The position numbers and the translations under genes were made by a program. The notes below the pieces were generated by a model, which worked only from the letters and a program-made list of their open reading frames with translations, had not been told where the DNA came from and searched no databases. Shown here in pieces: positions 17,091 to 26,566 of a stretch of 64,000 nucleotides of DNA. Source of the DNA: Paenibacillus sp. BK033 (GTDB taxonomy: Bacteria > Bacillota > Bacilli > Paenibacillales > Paenibacillaceae); contig NZ_SLVP01000014.1 in the NCBI RefSeq assembly GCF_004345425.1, forward strand, positions 1 to 64,000, written 5' to 3'. Each line of letters starts with the position of its first letter. Positions within the stretch are counted from its first letter, which is position 1.

Positions 17091-17861
17091 TTATCCCTCC
17101 TGATTCCGTTCGTAAATAATGCGCAATCCTTCCAACGTCAGAAGTGGATCGACTTCTTCTATCGTTTCCGATTCCGTGCTAATTAACTCCGCCAGCCCTC
17201 CCGTTGCCACAACGCGGGGGCTTACCTGAAACTCTTTTCTAATCCGGTTCACGATACCGTCAACTTGTCCCGCATAACCATAGATGATACCGGCTTGCAT
17301 GGACGTAACGGGATTGCGGCCGATAACGCTCTTCGGCTTGACCAGCTCAATGCGCGGCAGCTTAGCCGCGCGCTGGTACAAGGCTTCCGTGGAAATGCCG
17401 ATGCCCGGCACAATCGCTCCGCCCAGATAGCTTCCCGAAGCATCGATATAATCAAACGTTGTGGCCGTGCCGAAATCAACAACGATCAGCGGCGCGCCGT
17501 ATTTGACGATACCGGCAACGGAGTTTACGATCCGGTCGGCGCCAACCTCGCGCGGATTCTCGTAGCGGATATTAAGCCCGGTTTTAATGCCGGGTCCAAC
17601 GACAAGCGGCGTTTTGCGCAAATATTTCATGCAAAGCTGTTCCAGGGCGCGCATGAGCGGCGGCACAACGGAGGAGATAATTACTCCTTCGATCTGCTCC
17701 ATCCGGATACCCGCATAGTGGAACAAATTATGAATATTCATGCCGTATTCGTCAACGGTCGCCGAGCGGTTCGTGCTGAGCCGCCAGTGATGCAGCAGGT
17801 CCTTGCCCTTATAGACGCCCAGAACGATGTTTGTGTTGCCCACATCGATTACTAAAATCAC
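17091..17861 (-). CDS. coaX: Type III pantothenate kinase
   Basis: A 256-residue ASKHA-fold kinase that phosphorylates pantothenate, the first step to coenzyme A. MILVIDVGNTNIVLGVYKG is the phosphate-binding start. GADRIVNSVAGIVKYG and VVDFGTATTFDYID are the other conserved blocks. The start overlaps the nadC stop by four bases, tying CoA synthesis to the NAD genes upstream; in B. subtilis coaX follows ftsH directly. Confidence 0.95.
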   Translation of the reverse strand: MILVIDVGNTNIVLGVYKGKDLLHHWRLSTNRSATVDEYGMNIHNLFHYAGIRMEQIEGVIISSVVPPLMRALEQLCMKYLRKTPLVVGPGIKTGLNIRYENPREVGADRIVNSVAGIVKYGAPLIVVDFGTATTFDYIDASGSYLGGAIVPGIGISTEALYQRAAKLPRIELVKPKSVIGRNPVTSMQAGIIYGYAGQVDGIVNRIRKEFQVSPRVVATGGLAELISTESETIEEVDPLLTLEGLRIIYERNQEG

Positions 17862-18742
17862 GCCCGCGCGCCTCCTTTTTTCTCATTCAAATCCAGACTG
17901 ATATCAAGAGCGTTAAAGGAATAGGTCAAGCCCCCGACGGAAATGACATCCACGCCGCAGGCCGCAATGCTGCGGACCGTATCCAAACGCACGTTGCCGG
18001 ACGCTTCTACTATAACATGAGGCGAGCGCGACTTAATGAGGCTTACTGCCTCCGTCATCAGCGCCGGTGCCATATTGTCGAGCATGATAATATCCGCTCC
18101 GCAGGCCAGCGCTTCTTCCACCTGCTCAATAGACTCCGCCTCTACTTCGATTTTCATTGTATGTGGAATCGCCGCGCGGGATGCCTCAACAGCCTGGCGG
18201 ATGCCGCCCGCGCCCTTGATATGATTATCTTTGATCATTACGGCGTCGTATAAACCAAAGCGGTGATTCGCTCCCCCGCCGACACGGACTGCGTACTTCT
18301 CCAGCATGCGGTGGCCGGGCGTTGTTTTGCGCGTATCCACGAGACGGACAGGCAAGCCTTCCAGCGCCGTTACAAAAGCATTGGTCTTTGTTGCGATGCC
18401 GGACAAACGCTGCATCAGGTTCAGCGCCAGTCGCTCGCCCGTAAGCAGGCTGTGAGTGCTGCCTTCCACGGTTGCGATGACCGTCCCCTTCTCTACGCGC
18501 TCCCCGTCTATCACTTTTGCTTCAAACCGAAGCGACGGATCCACAATCTCGAAAACGATCCGCGCAACCGGGAGACCGGCAATAATCCCGCTCTCCTTCA
18601 CATGGATCACCGCCGTAGACTGCGAGCCCATCGGAATGGTCGTTGCCGTCGTAATATCGCCGCTGCCGATATCTTCGGCCAGCCAGCCGCGGATTTGCTC
18701 GCGCAGGGCATGGTTATATGTGCCAAACGTTGTATCAAACAT
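17858..18742 (-). CDS. nadC: Nicotinate-nucleotide pyrophosphorylase (quinolinate phosphoribosyltransferase)
   Basis: A 294-residue type II phosphoribosyltransferase that converts quinolinate and PRPP to nicotinate mononucleotide. Family blocks: EDIGSGDITTATTIP, LNLMQRLSGIATKTNAFV, DTRKTTPGHRMLEKYAVRVGGGANHRFGL split across the active site, KIEVEAESIEQVEEAL, and DIIMLDNM. It overlaps nadB by eight bases and coaX by four, so it is an internal gene of the nadABC-coaX-hslO string. Confidence 0.96.
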   Translation of the reverse strand: MFDTTFGTYNHALREQIRGWLAEDIGSGDITTATTIPMGSQSTAVIHVKESGIIAGLPVARIVFEIVDPSLRFEAKVIDGERVEKGTVIATVEGSTHSLLTGERLALNLMQRLSGIATKTNAFVTALEGLPVRLVDTRKTTPGHRMLEKYAVRVGGGANHRFGLYDAVMIKDNHIKGAGGIRQAVEASRAAIPHTMKIEVEAESIEQVEEALACGADIIMLDNMAPALMTEAVSLIKSRSPHVIVEASGNVRLDTVRSIAACGVDVISVGGLTYSFNALDISLDLNEKKGGARA

Positions 18743-20354
18743 GAATAATTCGCTCCTCCGTCATTCCTTGCAGCCGTTGCATCACGGTATGCTTGCGCCA
18801 TACCTCGTCATTCTTCTCCGGAAAGTCCTCCCGGTAATGCCCGCCCCGGCTTTCCTCCCGCTGCAACGCGGATTCCGTGGTCAGAATCGCGCAGGTCAGC
18901 AGGTTAGCGAATTCGTACTCCTCGCGTTTGGTCAGAACGGATTGGAAGAACGGCAGCTGCCGCTTCAGTTCCTCAAGCCCTCTCTCAAGACCGTGCGCGT
19001 CGCGGCGAAGCCCCGCATACCGCACCATCACCTTCTGCAGCTTCAGTCTCTTCTCGACTACCGCCTGCATAGGCGCGCTGCTGCGCGGCTGGTCGTTCAC
19101 GAGGACCGGCTTCGTCTGCAGCTTAGGCAGCTTCATGATGCTGTCCACAATCCGTTTGCCAAACACAATAGCCTCTGACAGCGAGTTGCTGGCAAGACGG
19201 TTCGCGCCATGAACGCCGGTTGAGGATACTTCCCCGCAAGCAAACAGTCTTCTTATATTGGTTTCCCCGAACAGATCGGTTTTGACTCCGCCCATCATAT
19301 AATGGGCGGCCGGCGCAACCGGAATCCAGTCGGTTGCCAGATCCAGCCCGTACTGCAGGCAGAACTCGTAAATCGTAGGGAAACGATGCTTCACCATTTC
19401 AGGCGATTCATGCGTAATATCCAGATAGACGAAGGTCGACTTCGTCTCTTCCATCTCGCTGACAATAGCGCGTGCCACGACATCGCGCGGCGCCAGCTCC
19501 AGCTGATGATGATAACGCTCCATAAACCGCTCGCCCCGGATATTTCGCAGATACGCGCCTTCTCCGCGAACGGCTTCCGAGATCAGAAAGCGCGGAGCGC
19601 CCGGATAACATAGCGAAGTCGGATGGAATTGCACAAACTCCATATCCTGAATGAGCGCGCCAGCCCGATACGCCATCGCAATTCCGTCGCCGGTTGCGAC
19701 ATCCGGGTTTGTTGTGTACCGGTATAATTGGCCCGTCCCGCCGGAGCACAGAATCGTCGCTTTGCCGCGCACGTACAAGCGGTGTCCGTCCGGCTTCTGC
19801 ACGATAGCCCCGCAGCATTCGCCGTCCTGCGTGACCAGATCGATCACAAAGTGATCATCCCACACGTCAATGCCCGGGTCGGCGGTCGCCTTCTCGGAAA
19901 GAGCGCGTACAATTTCATAACCCGTCGCATCGCCATTGGCATGAAGGATGCGGCGCTGGCTATGCGCGCCCTCCTTGGTCAGCGCGAACTCGCCGTTCTC
20001 CAGGTCGAATTGCGTCCCCATTCGGATCAGGTTGTTAACCCCTTCCGGTCCTTCGTGAACCAGAACGTTAACGGCATCCTCGGAGCAGAGGCCTGCCCCC
20101 GCAATAAGCGTGTCCTCGCGGTGATAAGCCGGGGAATCGTCATCCGAGATTACGGCCGCGATTCCGCCTTGCGCGTAACGCGTATTGCTGTCGAGCAGTG
20201 ATTTTTTCGTAATCATTAAGACGGACTGATTATTCTCGCTTGCCCGGAGCGCGGTGAAAAGACCGGCGATGCCAGCCCCGATCACGATAACGTCCTTCTC
20301 TATTACCGGCAAGTCCTCGAGCGACAGATCAACAAGATATCTTGGTATCATCAT
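18735..20354 (-). CDS. nadB: L-aspartate oxidase
   Basis: A flavoprotein of about 539 residues that oxidises aspartate to iminoaspartate. The N-terminal FAD site is VIVIGAGIAGLFTALRAS. Other blocks are NTRYAQGGIAAV, HPTSL, RDVVARAI, and the C-terminal GANRLASNSLSEAIVFG. Two starts are possible: the ATG at 20354 (GGAGG 12 bases upstream) or the ATG at 20390, whose AGGAGG overlaps the nadA stop with only three bases of spacing. I prefer 20354 because the extra 12 residues look unrelated to the family. The difference does not affect function. Confidence 0.93.
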   Translation of the reverse strand: MMIPRYLVDLSLEDLPVIEKDVIVIGAGIAGLFTALRASENNQSVLMITKKSLLDSNTRYAQGGIAAVISDDDSPAYHREDTLIAGAGLCSEDAVNVLVHEGPEGVNNLIRMGTQFDLENGEFALTKEGAHSQRRILHANGDATGYEIVRALSEKATADPGIDVWDDHFVIDLVTQDGECCGAIVQKPDGHRLYVRGKATILCSGGTGQLYRYTTNPDVATGDGIAMAYRAGALIQDMEFVQFHPTSLCYPGAPRFLISEAVRGEGAYLRNIRGERFMERYHHQLELAPRDVVARAIVSEMEETKSTFVYLDITHESPEMVKHRFPTIYEFCLQYGLDLATDWIPVAPAAHYMMGGVKTDLFGETNIRRLFACGEVSSTGVHGANRLASNSLSEAIVFGKRIVDSIMKLPKLQTKPVLVNDQPRSSAPMQAVVEKRLKLQKVMVRYAGLRRDAHGLERGLEELKRQLPFFQSVLTKREEYEFANLLTCAILTTESALQREESRGGHYREDFPEKNDEVWRKHTVMQRLQGMTEERIIHV

Positions 20355-20397
20355 CTTCGTAATGCGCCTCCAAGCATAGGAGTAGCGCATGCTCCTC

Positions 20398-21336
20398 CTA
20401 TTTAACGAGTAACATGCGCTCCAGGGACTTACGAGCTTGTTCCGCTACATGATCGGGAACGTAAATTTGAGGCTGCATGGTTTCCAGGCATTTCACCAGC
20501 TTCTTCAAGTTGTTCACTTTCATGTTCGGGCAAACCAAATATTTGGATGCAAAATGGAAGGTCTTGTTCGGGCTGTCCAGACGCAGCTGGTAGCCGGTAC
20601 CGTCTTCCGTGCCGACGATAAACTCCTGACAATCCGACTCCTTGCAATATTTAATAATGGCTGTCGTGCTGCCGACGAAATCGCCAAGCTCCACAACCTC
20701 GGGGCGGCATTCCGGATGCACGACGAATTGCGCGTTCGGATACTTCGCCTTCATTTCTTCAACGTCTTTCACGGTAAGCATATCATGGGTGTTGCAGTAG
20801 CCTTCCCAGATAATCATTTTCTTGTCGGTGTTCTGCTGCACGTAATGGCCAAGGTTTTTGTCCGGTACCCAGATTACTTCATCGCCCTCAACCGAGTTCA
20901 CCACTTTAACGGCGTTGGCCGAGGTACAGCAAATATCCGTTTCCGCCTTGATCTCCGCGGAAGAGTTAATATACGTAACGACGGTCGCGTTCGGATGCTG
21001 CGCCTTCAGCTTGCGCAGACCGTCCACGTTAACCATGTCGGCCATCGGGCAGCCGGCGCGTTCGTCGGGAATAATGACGGTTTTGTTAGGAGCCAGAATT
21101 TTGGCGCTCTCTCCCATAAAATGAACGCCGCAAAAAACAATAACGTCCGCGTCGGTTTGTGCAGCCTTTTGCGCAAGCAGGAACGAGTCCCCGCGGAAAT
21201 CGGCCACCTCTTGAATTTCGTCTCGTTGATAATAATGGGCAAGAATGATGGCATTGCGTTCCTTCTTCAATTGCATGAGCCTTTCACGCAGTTCACGATT
21301 CTGTTCCGCCTTGCGTTCCAGCGCCAGTGCTTCCAC
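20398..21336 (-). CDS. nadA: Quinolinate synthase A
   Basis: A 312-residue iron-sulfur enzyme that condenses iminoaspartate with dihydroxyacetone phosphate to quinolinate. The three cluster cysteines are visible in VFCGVHFMGESAK, DICCTSANAV and VHPECRPEVV. AHYYQRDEIQEVADFRGDSF is the typical start region. Translation begins with GTG at 21336, supported by GAGGAGAGG seven bases upstream. First gene of the NAD block, after the terminator of the nucleoside importer. A dyad upstream may be a repressor site. Confidence 0.95.
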   Translation of the reverse strand: MEALALERKAEQNRELRERLMQLKKERNAIILAHYYQRDEIQEVADFRGDSFLLAQKAAQTDADVIVFCGVHFMGESAKILAPNKTVIIPDERAGCPMADMVNVDGLRKLKAQHPNATVVTYINSSAEIKAETDICCTSANAVKVVNSVEGDEVIWVPDKNLGHYVQQNTDKKMIIWEGYCNTHDMLTVKDVEEMKAKYPNAQFVVHPECRPEVVELGDFVGSTTAIIKYCKESDCQEFIVGTEDGTGYQLRLDSPNKTFHFASKYLVCPNMKVNNLKKLVKCLETMQPQIYVPDHVAEQARKSLERMLLVK

Positions 21337-21400
21337 AGTTGATCCTCTCCTCTTATGAGGGATGGGCGATAAGTCCCATTCCGATTATGGCTACCCAGAC

Positions 21401-21435
21401 TTTGTGAATTGATGCACAAACTATTTCAAAGTCAA
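21401..21435 (-). promoter_or_regulatory. Candidate nadA promoter/operator dyad
   Basis: TTTGTG (21401-21406) and CACAAA (21415-21420) form an inverted repeat with eight bases between. On the minus strand TTGACT (21430-21435) could be a -35 box, which would place the dyad over the -10 region about 70 bases before nadA. A niacin-responsive repressor such as NiaR would fit, but I cannot match its consensus from memory. Confidence 0.3.
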
Positions 21436-21504
21436 TGGCTATTTATGATTCTTTTGTTAAGGTTTAATTTACTCCAGGCGCAGGATGCTGTCAATGTATT
21501 TAGA

Positions 21505-21556
21505 CAATAAAAAAACCTCTTCTCCACAGCAAATTTTGCATGAAGTGGAGAAGAGG
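21505..21556 (-). terminator. Terminator of the nucleoside ABC importer operon
   Basis: Minus-strand CCTCTTCTCCAC, a 17-base loop and GTGGAGAAGAGG followed by TTTTTTTATTG, 30-80 bases after the last permease gene. Confidence 0.9.
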
Positions 21557-21587
21557 ACGTAAACCGCTGCCGGAATACGATTTTCGG

Positions 21588-22550
21588 CTACCTTTTGGCC
21601 GGATCGTACGGCTCGCCAAGCGCGCCCGGCGCCGCCGAGCGTCCCACCGCGCCCGCAAGCACAAGAAGCGTCAGCAGATACGGCAGCATGTAGAAAAATT
21701 CATTCGGAATATGATGCGACCATTCGAACAGCTGCGCCCAGTTCCGGAGCGCCTGCGCCATCCCGAAGAAGATCGCCGCTCCGGCTACGCCAAGCGGATT
21801 CCATTTGCCGAAAATAACGGCCGCAATCGCGATAAAGCCCTGCCCGGAAATCGTATTATGGGCAAAGTTGCTTGTTGTTGTCAGGGCGATCGTTGCTCCG
21901 CCAAGACCGGCCAAAGCGCCGCTCAGCATCACGCCGATATAACGGTACTTCGTTACGCTGATGCCAACCGTATCAGCCGAGCTTGGATGCTCGCCCACCG
22001 CTCGGAGGCGAAGGCCGAATGTTGTACGGTATAGCACGATATAGCTGAGAATAACAACCCCGATCACGATATAAGTGGTTGGGTAAGCGGTGAAAATACC
22101 TTTGCCGAGCAAAGGAATATCCGACAGCCCCGGTATGGCGACCGGATTAAATACATATTCCAGCGTGGTTGTTTGTCCCGAGCCCTCATAGAGGCTCTTC
22201 GTCAGATAGATGGCAAGACCCGCCGCCAAAATATTAATAACGACGCCTACAATGGTCTGGTCGGCTTTGAACGTTATCGTGGCAACCGCGTGCAGCAAAG
22301 ATACCACAAGTCCAAGCACCAGACCGGCAAGCAGTCCGATCCATGGCGCGCCATGCTTCATTCCGCCCTGAATGGCTTGATCGGCGAATACGGCAGCCCC
22401 AAAAGCGCCCGCGATCATAAGTCCCTCAAGACCGATGTTCACGACCCCGGATCGCTCCGAGAACACGCCGCCTAGTCCGGTGAAGATCAAAGCGGTTGAG
22501 AAGACAAGCGTAATGCTGATTAACTGTCCGATTGTATCTAGTGCGTTCAC
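21588..22550 (-). CDS. Nucleoside ABC transporter permease (NupQ/YufQ-like)
   Basis: A 320-residue inner-membrane permease of the BPD_transp_2 group with about eight to nine hydrophobic segments. GLEGLMIAGAFGAAV and AVGEHPSSADTVGISVTKYRYIGVMLSGALAGLGG are characteristic of the second permease of BMP-type nucleoside importers. It overlaps the preceding permease by four bases. The gene order lipoprotein, ATPase, permease, permease equals B. subtilis nupNOPQ (yufNOPQ), a guanosine/purine nucleoside importer. Exact substrate is inferred. Confidence 0.88.
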   Translation of the reverse strand: MNALDTIGQLISITLVFSTALIFTGLGGVFSERSGVVNIGLEGLMIAGAFGAAVFADQAIQGGMKHGAPWIGLLAGLVLGLVVSLLHAVATITFKADQTIVGVVINILAAGLAIYLTKSLYEGSGQTTTLEYVFNPVAIPGLSDIPLLGKGIFTAYPTTYIVIGVVILSYIVLYRTTFGLRLRAVGEHPSSADTVGISVTKYRYIGVMLSGALAGLGGATIALTTTSNFAHNTISGQGFIAIAAVIFGKWNPLGVAGAAIFFGMAQALRNWAQLFEWSHHIPNEFFYMLPYLLTLLVLAGAVGRSAAPGALGEPYDPAKR

Positions 22551-23641
22551 AGGGCACTGCCTCCTTCCGACTTGCCTTTATTCGAACGGCGAGCCATAAA
22601 CGGCTTCAGGAAGAACTTCACGAGACCGTGCGAAGCGACAAAGAAGATGATGGATCCGATAACGATCCGTACGATCTCCGGTGGCACATTCGCTCCGAAG
22701 CTCATGCCGGCCGAGCCGTAGCTTAAACCGCCGAACAGCACGGCGCCAAGGAATACGCCGATTGGCGTATTGCCGCCAAGAAGGGCAACCGCGATGCCGT
22801 CGAAGCCATAACCCCATGACGCGGCCATAACCGTCTGGTAACCAAAGACGCCAAGAATCTCGAATACGCCGCCAAGTCCGGCGAATACGCCGCTGATAAA
22901 CATCGAGGTAATGATCGTACGGTTTACGTTCATTCCCGCATACAGCGCGGCATTCGGGTTGAGGCCAACCGCCCGGAGCTCGTAGCCTTTCTTCGTGCGC
23001 CACAAAATGACGTAAAACACAATCAAACCGATGATTGCGATGAGCGTCCCCCAATGCATGCGGGCATTGCCCATGCTTTCGGACAGCCACTTGATCGATA
23101 CAAGCGCCGATTCGTGAACCGGCTTCGATTTCTGCTGGCCTTCCATAACGAGATACGTGCCTACGATATAGTTGGACAGGAAGAGGGCAATCCAGTTCAG
23201 CATAATGGAGGAGATAACCTCGTTAACGCCTCGGGCCGCCTTCAGGTAACCGGCGAGCGCCGCCCACAGGCCGCCAAACAGTCCGCCTACGATAATCGCA
23301 AGCGGCGCGTGGATATACCATGGCAAATCAAGCGTTACCCCGATAATCGTGGCCCCCGTCATCCCCATCAGGAACTGACCGTCGGCACCAATGTTGAAAA
23401 GACCCGTACGGAAAGCAAAGGCTACCGCAATACCGGTAAAGATAAGCGGCGTAATCGCACGGATTGCTTCACCGATATCGTAAGGACTGCCGAACAGCTT
23501 CTTCACCAAAGCGGTATAAGCCATCCAAGGATCGTATCCGCCCGCGAGCATCGCAAGCGCGCCGCAGATGAGACCTAGGATGATCGCCACAAGAGGCACA
23601 AGGAAGGAAGACTTGTCGAATATTTTTCTCATCGTGTTCAT
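22547..23641 (-). CDS. Nucleoside ABC transporter permease (NupP/YufP-like)
   Basis: A 364-residue permease with about ten membrane segments, pairing with the one downstream. Recognisable stretches are AFRTGLFNIGADGQFLMG, GVNEVISSIMLNWIALFLSNY, ELRAVGLNPNAALYAGMNVNRTI and GFDGIAVALLGGNTPIGVFLGA. It begins six bases after the ATPase gene and overlaps the next permease by four, indicating coupled translation. First permease of the purine nucleoside importer. Confidence 0.88.
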   Translation of the reverse strand: MNTMRKIFDKSSFLVPLVAIILGLICGALAMLAGGYDPWMAYTALVKKLFGSPYDIGEAIRAITPLIFTGIAVAFAFRTGLFNIGADGQFLMGMTGATIIGVTLDLPWYIHAPLAIIVGGLFGGLWAALAGYLKAARGVNEVISSIMLNWIALFLSNYIVGTYLVMEGQQKSKPVHESALVSIKWLSESMGNARMHWGTLIAIIGLIVFYVILWRTKKGYELRAVGLNPNAALYAGMNVNRTIITSMFISGVFAGLGGVFEILGVFGYQTVMAASWGYGFDGIAVALLGGNTPIGVFLGAVLFGGLSYGSAGMSFGANVPPEIVRIVIGSIIFFVASHGLVKFFLKPFMARRSNKGKSEGGSAL

Positions 23642-23647
23642 TTCGTT

Positions 23648-25195
23648 CTACTTCCTCCCTTCTGCAGTAGCGGCGGCAGCGGATGCATCGCCCGCCATCA
23701 TGAGTCCAAGCTGCTGATCATCGCGATGATCGGCATCCACTTCGCCCATCAAGCGGCCTTCGTACATAACCGCGATCCGATCGGACAAGGAATACAGCTC
23801 ATCGAGCTCAAAGGAAACGAGCAGAATCGCTTTGCCTTCATTCCGCGCTTCGACCAGCCGCTTATGTACGTATTCAATCGCGCCGATATCGAGACCGCGC
23901 GTTGGTTGAACGGCAATAAGCAAATCCGGGTTCTTCCACAGCTCACGGGCGATAATCGCCTTCTGCTGGTTACCGCCGGAGAGCGAGCGCGCTTTCGCAT
24001 GGATACCGGAGCCGCGAACGTCAAACTCGTTGACCAGCTTATCGGCCAGCGTATCCATTGCCTTAAAATCGATAAAACCGTTCTTGCCGAACTGCGGGTC
24101 GAAATAATTGCCCAGAATCATGTTCTCGCTTAGCGTGAAATCAAGGACGAGACCATGCTTGTGCCGATCCTCCGGAATATGGCTTACCCCGGCTAGAGAT
24201 ATCTCGCGCGGCGTTCGATTTGTAATATCCTTGCCGTTCAGGCTTACGCTTCCGCCGTTTACGCCGCGCATTCCCGTAATCGCGTAGATAAGCTCGCTTT
24301 GGCCGTTGCCGTCAACCCCTGCGATGCCAAGAATCTCGCCGGCGCGAACATCAAAGCTGAGGCCATCGAGAACCTGCTTGCCCTGATCGCCTTTCATGCG
24401 CAACGAATCAACGGACAGCACAACCTCGCCAGGCTCCTTTTTCGATTTCTCGATCTCGAAGGTGACGTCTCTGCCGACCATCAACTCGGCCAAATGCCGC
24501 TCGTTTGTTTCCGACGTTGGAAGGGTGCGAATAACCTTGCCTCTGCGAATAACGGTTACCGTATCCGCCAGCGCCATAACTTCCTTCAGCTTATGGGTAA
24601 TCAGAATAATCGACTTGCCCTCCGCCGACAGGTTGCGCAAAATTTCGATCAACTCTTCGATTTCCTGAACCGTCAGTACGGCTGTCGGTTCATCGAAGAT
24701 CAGAATATCGGCGCCGCGGTACAAGGTTTTCAGAATCTCTACCCGCTGCTGCATGCCAACCGTAATATCTTGAATCCGCATTTGCGGATCTACTTTCAAT
24801 CCGTAACGTTCGGAGAGCTCCCGAACTCTGTGGTTTGCTTGTCTATATTTCAGAAACCCAAATTTCGACGGCTCGTTGCCGAGCACGATATTCTCTGCAA
24901 CCGTAAATGGCTGCACAAGCTTGAAATGCTGATGGACCATGCCGATCCCAAGTTCAATTGCTTTGCCCGCTCCGTCAATGACGGTCTTGTTGCCGTTAAC
25001 CCAAATCTCGCCTTCTTCAGGCTGATACAAGCCGAACAGAATGTTCATCAGCGTCGATTTGCCCGCCCCGTTCTCGCCGAGCAGTGCATGAATCTCGCCT
25101 TTTTTCAATTCAAAATTGATGTTGTCATTGGCCACTAACCCTGGAAAACGTTTCGTTATCCCTTTTAGTTCAACAGCCGTTGTGCTCCGGTCCAT
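23648..25195 (-). CDS. Nucleoside ABC transporter ATPase, two NBDs (NupO/YufO-like)
   Basis: A 515-residue ATPase with two nucleotide-binding domains. Domain 1 has Walker A GENGAGKST and Walker B ILIFDEPTAVLT. Domain 2 has a degenerate Walker A (GVDGNGQSE) and signature SLSGGNQQKAIIARE, as is usual for sugar and nucleoside importers of this class. It probably powers the two permeases downstream. Separated from the lipoprotein gene by 110 bases containing a partial terminator. Confidence 0.9.
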   Translation of the reverse strand: MDRSTTAVELKGITKRFPGLVANDNINFELKKGEIHALLGENGAGKSTLMNILFGLYQPEEGEIWVNGNKTVIDGAGKAIELGIGMVHQHFKLVQPFTVAENIVLGNEPSKFGFLKYRQANHRVRELSERYGLKVDPQMRIQDITVGMQQRVEILKTLYRGADILIFDEPTAVLTVQEIEELIEILRNLSAEGKSIILITHKLKEVMALADTVTVIRRGKVIRTLPTSETNERHLAELMVGRDVTFEIEKSKKEPGEVVLSVDSLRMKGDQGKQVLDGLSFDVRAGEILGIAGVDGNGQSELIYAITGMRGVNGGSVSLNGKDITNRTPREISLAGVSHIPEDRHKHGLVLDFTLSENMILGNYFDPQFGKNGFIDFKAMDTLADKLVNEFDVRGSGIHAKARSLSGGNQQKAIIARELWKNPDLLIAVQPTRGLDIGAIEYVHKRLVEARNEGKAILLVSFELDELYSLSDRIAVMYEGRLMGEVDADHRDDQQLGLMMAGDASAAAATAEGRK

Positions 25196-25232
25196 TCTTT
25201 CATCATCCCCCCGGGGTTTCTACCTGTATGGC

Positions 25233-25271
25233 AAAAAAGGACAAGACCGGCTTACTGCCGGCCTTGCCTTG
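25233..25271 (-). terminator. Internal terminator between nupN-like and nupO-like genes
   Basis: Minus-strand GGCAAGGCCGGC, loop AGTAA, GCCGGTCTTGTCC then TTTTTT. The hairpin ends the abundant lipoprotein message while allowing some readthrough into the transporter genes, a common arrangement for substrate-binding proteins. Confidence 0.75.
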
Positions 25272-25305
25272 ACACAGCGACATTAAATCATTTTCGCAAG
25301 GAAAA

Positions 25306-26373
25306 TTATTTAACTGGCACCGTAATCTCGCCGCTGATGATTTTTTGTTTGTACTCTTCCACTTTCGCAAGAACATCAGCCGGAACGTTTTTCGTCGAAG
25401 TCTCAGGCAAACCTACGCCATTGTCTTTCAGACCAAGCGTAACCACTTTACCGCCTTGCCATGTACCGTTAATCAGATCCGTCGAGACTTTATATACAGC
25501 CGCTTCTACGCCCTTCATCATGGAAGTCAGCGTAATTTCGTCGCCGAATTCAAGCGATTGGTCTTTGTCTACGCCGATTACCCATACGTCTTTACCAGCG
25601 TCTTTACGGGATTTCGCTTCGTTGAATACGCCGTTGCCGGATGCGCCGGAAGCGTGGAAGATGATGTCGACGCCAGCGTCATACATCGTTGCAGCGGCTT
25701 GCTTGCCAAGGTCAGGCTTCGAGAAGTCGCCTACATAATTGATTTTCATGCTTTTCGCAGCTTCAGGGTTAACCGCTTCTACGCCTGCTTTAAAGCCGGC
25801 TTCGAATTTTTTGATAACCGGAATTTCCATGCCGCCTACGAAACCGATTTTGTTTGTTTTCGTCATCAAGCCGGCAACAACGCCAACCAGGAAGGAGCCT
25901 TCATTTTCCGCGAAAGATACGGATTCAACGTTAGGCAGATCCACTTCGGCATCGATAAGCGCGAATTTGGAGTTTGGATTTTCGGTTGCAACCTTGGTCA
26001 TCGCATCCGTAAACAGGAAGCCGATCCCCCAAGTCAGATCATATTTCTCCGATACGAAAGCCTTCAGGTTCGGCTCCATGTCGGCATCGCCTTTGGATTC
26101 AAGGTATTTTGTTTCGGCGCCGGTATCAGCCGTTACTTTCTTCAGAGCTTCCCAAGCGCTTTGGTTAAAGGATTTGTCGTTAACGCCACCAACGTCCGTT
26201 GCCATGCCAATTTTAAGTTTAGAGGCCGCTCCAGAAGTTCCCGGGGATGCAGCACCTTCGTTGCTGCCTTTGTTAGAGTTATTGGTGTTGTCATGACTCT
26301 TGCTGCCGCATGCGGACAAGACGAATGTCAACGCCAGGATGATCATAAGCATTAAACCAACTTGTTTCTTCAT
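25306..26373 (-). CDS. BMP-family nucleoside-binding lipoprotein (NupN/YufN-like)
   Basis: A 355-residue extracellular substrate-binding lipoprotein. The signal peptide ends in the lipobox LSAC (C22), followed by a Ser/Asn/Gly-rich linker to about residue 50. The mature part starts KIGMATDVGGVNDKSFNQSAWEAL, the BMP/PnrA signature, and contains WGIGFLFTDAM, FVGGMEIPVIKKFEAGFKAGVEAV and DIIFHASGASGNGVF. It would bind nucleosides and deliver them to the downstream importer. A clear sigma-A promoter and a CodY-like site lie upstream. Confidence 0.9.
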   Translation of the reverse strand: MKKQVGLMLMIILALTFVLSACGSKSHDNTNNSNKGSNEGAASPGTSGAASKLKIGMATDVGGVNDKSFNQSAWEALKKVTADTGAETKYLESKGDADMEPNLKAFVSEKYDLTWGIGFLFTDAMTKVATENPNSKFALIDAEVDLPNVESVSFAENEGSFLVGVVAGLMTKTNKIGFVGGMEIPVIKKFEAGFKAGVEAVNPEAAKSMKINYVGDFSKPDLGKQAAATMYDAGVDIIFHASGASGNGVFNEAKSRKDAGKDVWVIGVDKDQSLEFGDEITLTSMMKGVEAAVYKVSTDLINGTWQGGKVVTLGLKDNGVGLPETSTKNVPADVLAKVEEYKQKIISGEITVPVK

Positions 26374-26461
26374 ACCTGTTCTCTCCCCTGCTTTTTATTT
26401 GTGTTTAGGGCAAATGCACTATCTTTATTATTCTTGATGTCCAGCGCCACTATTCTCCTTA

Positions 26462-26489
26462 ATTATAATTACAATCTAACAGCCGTCAA
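26462..26489 (-). promoter_or_regulatory. Sigma-A promoter of the nup-like operon
   Basis: Minus-strand TTGACG (26484-26489), 16-base spacer and a perfect TATAAT (26462-26467), about 90 bases before the lipoprotein ATG. Confidence 0.75.
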
Positions 26490-26566
26490 TCATATTATGT
26501 CAACTAATTTGACACAGAAATTTTGTTCAAAAGGAACCACGCTGTTTATGTAACATTTGTGCTATG

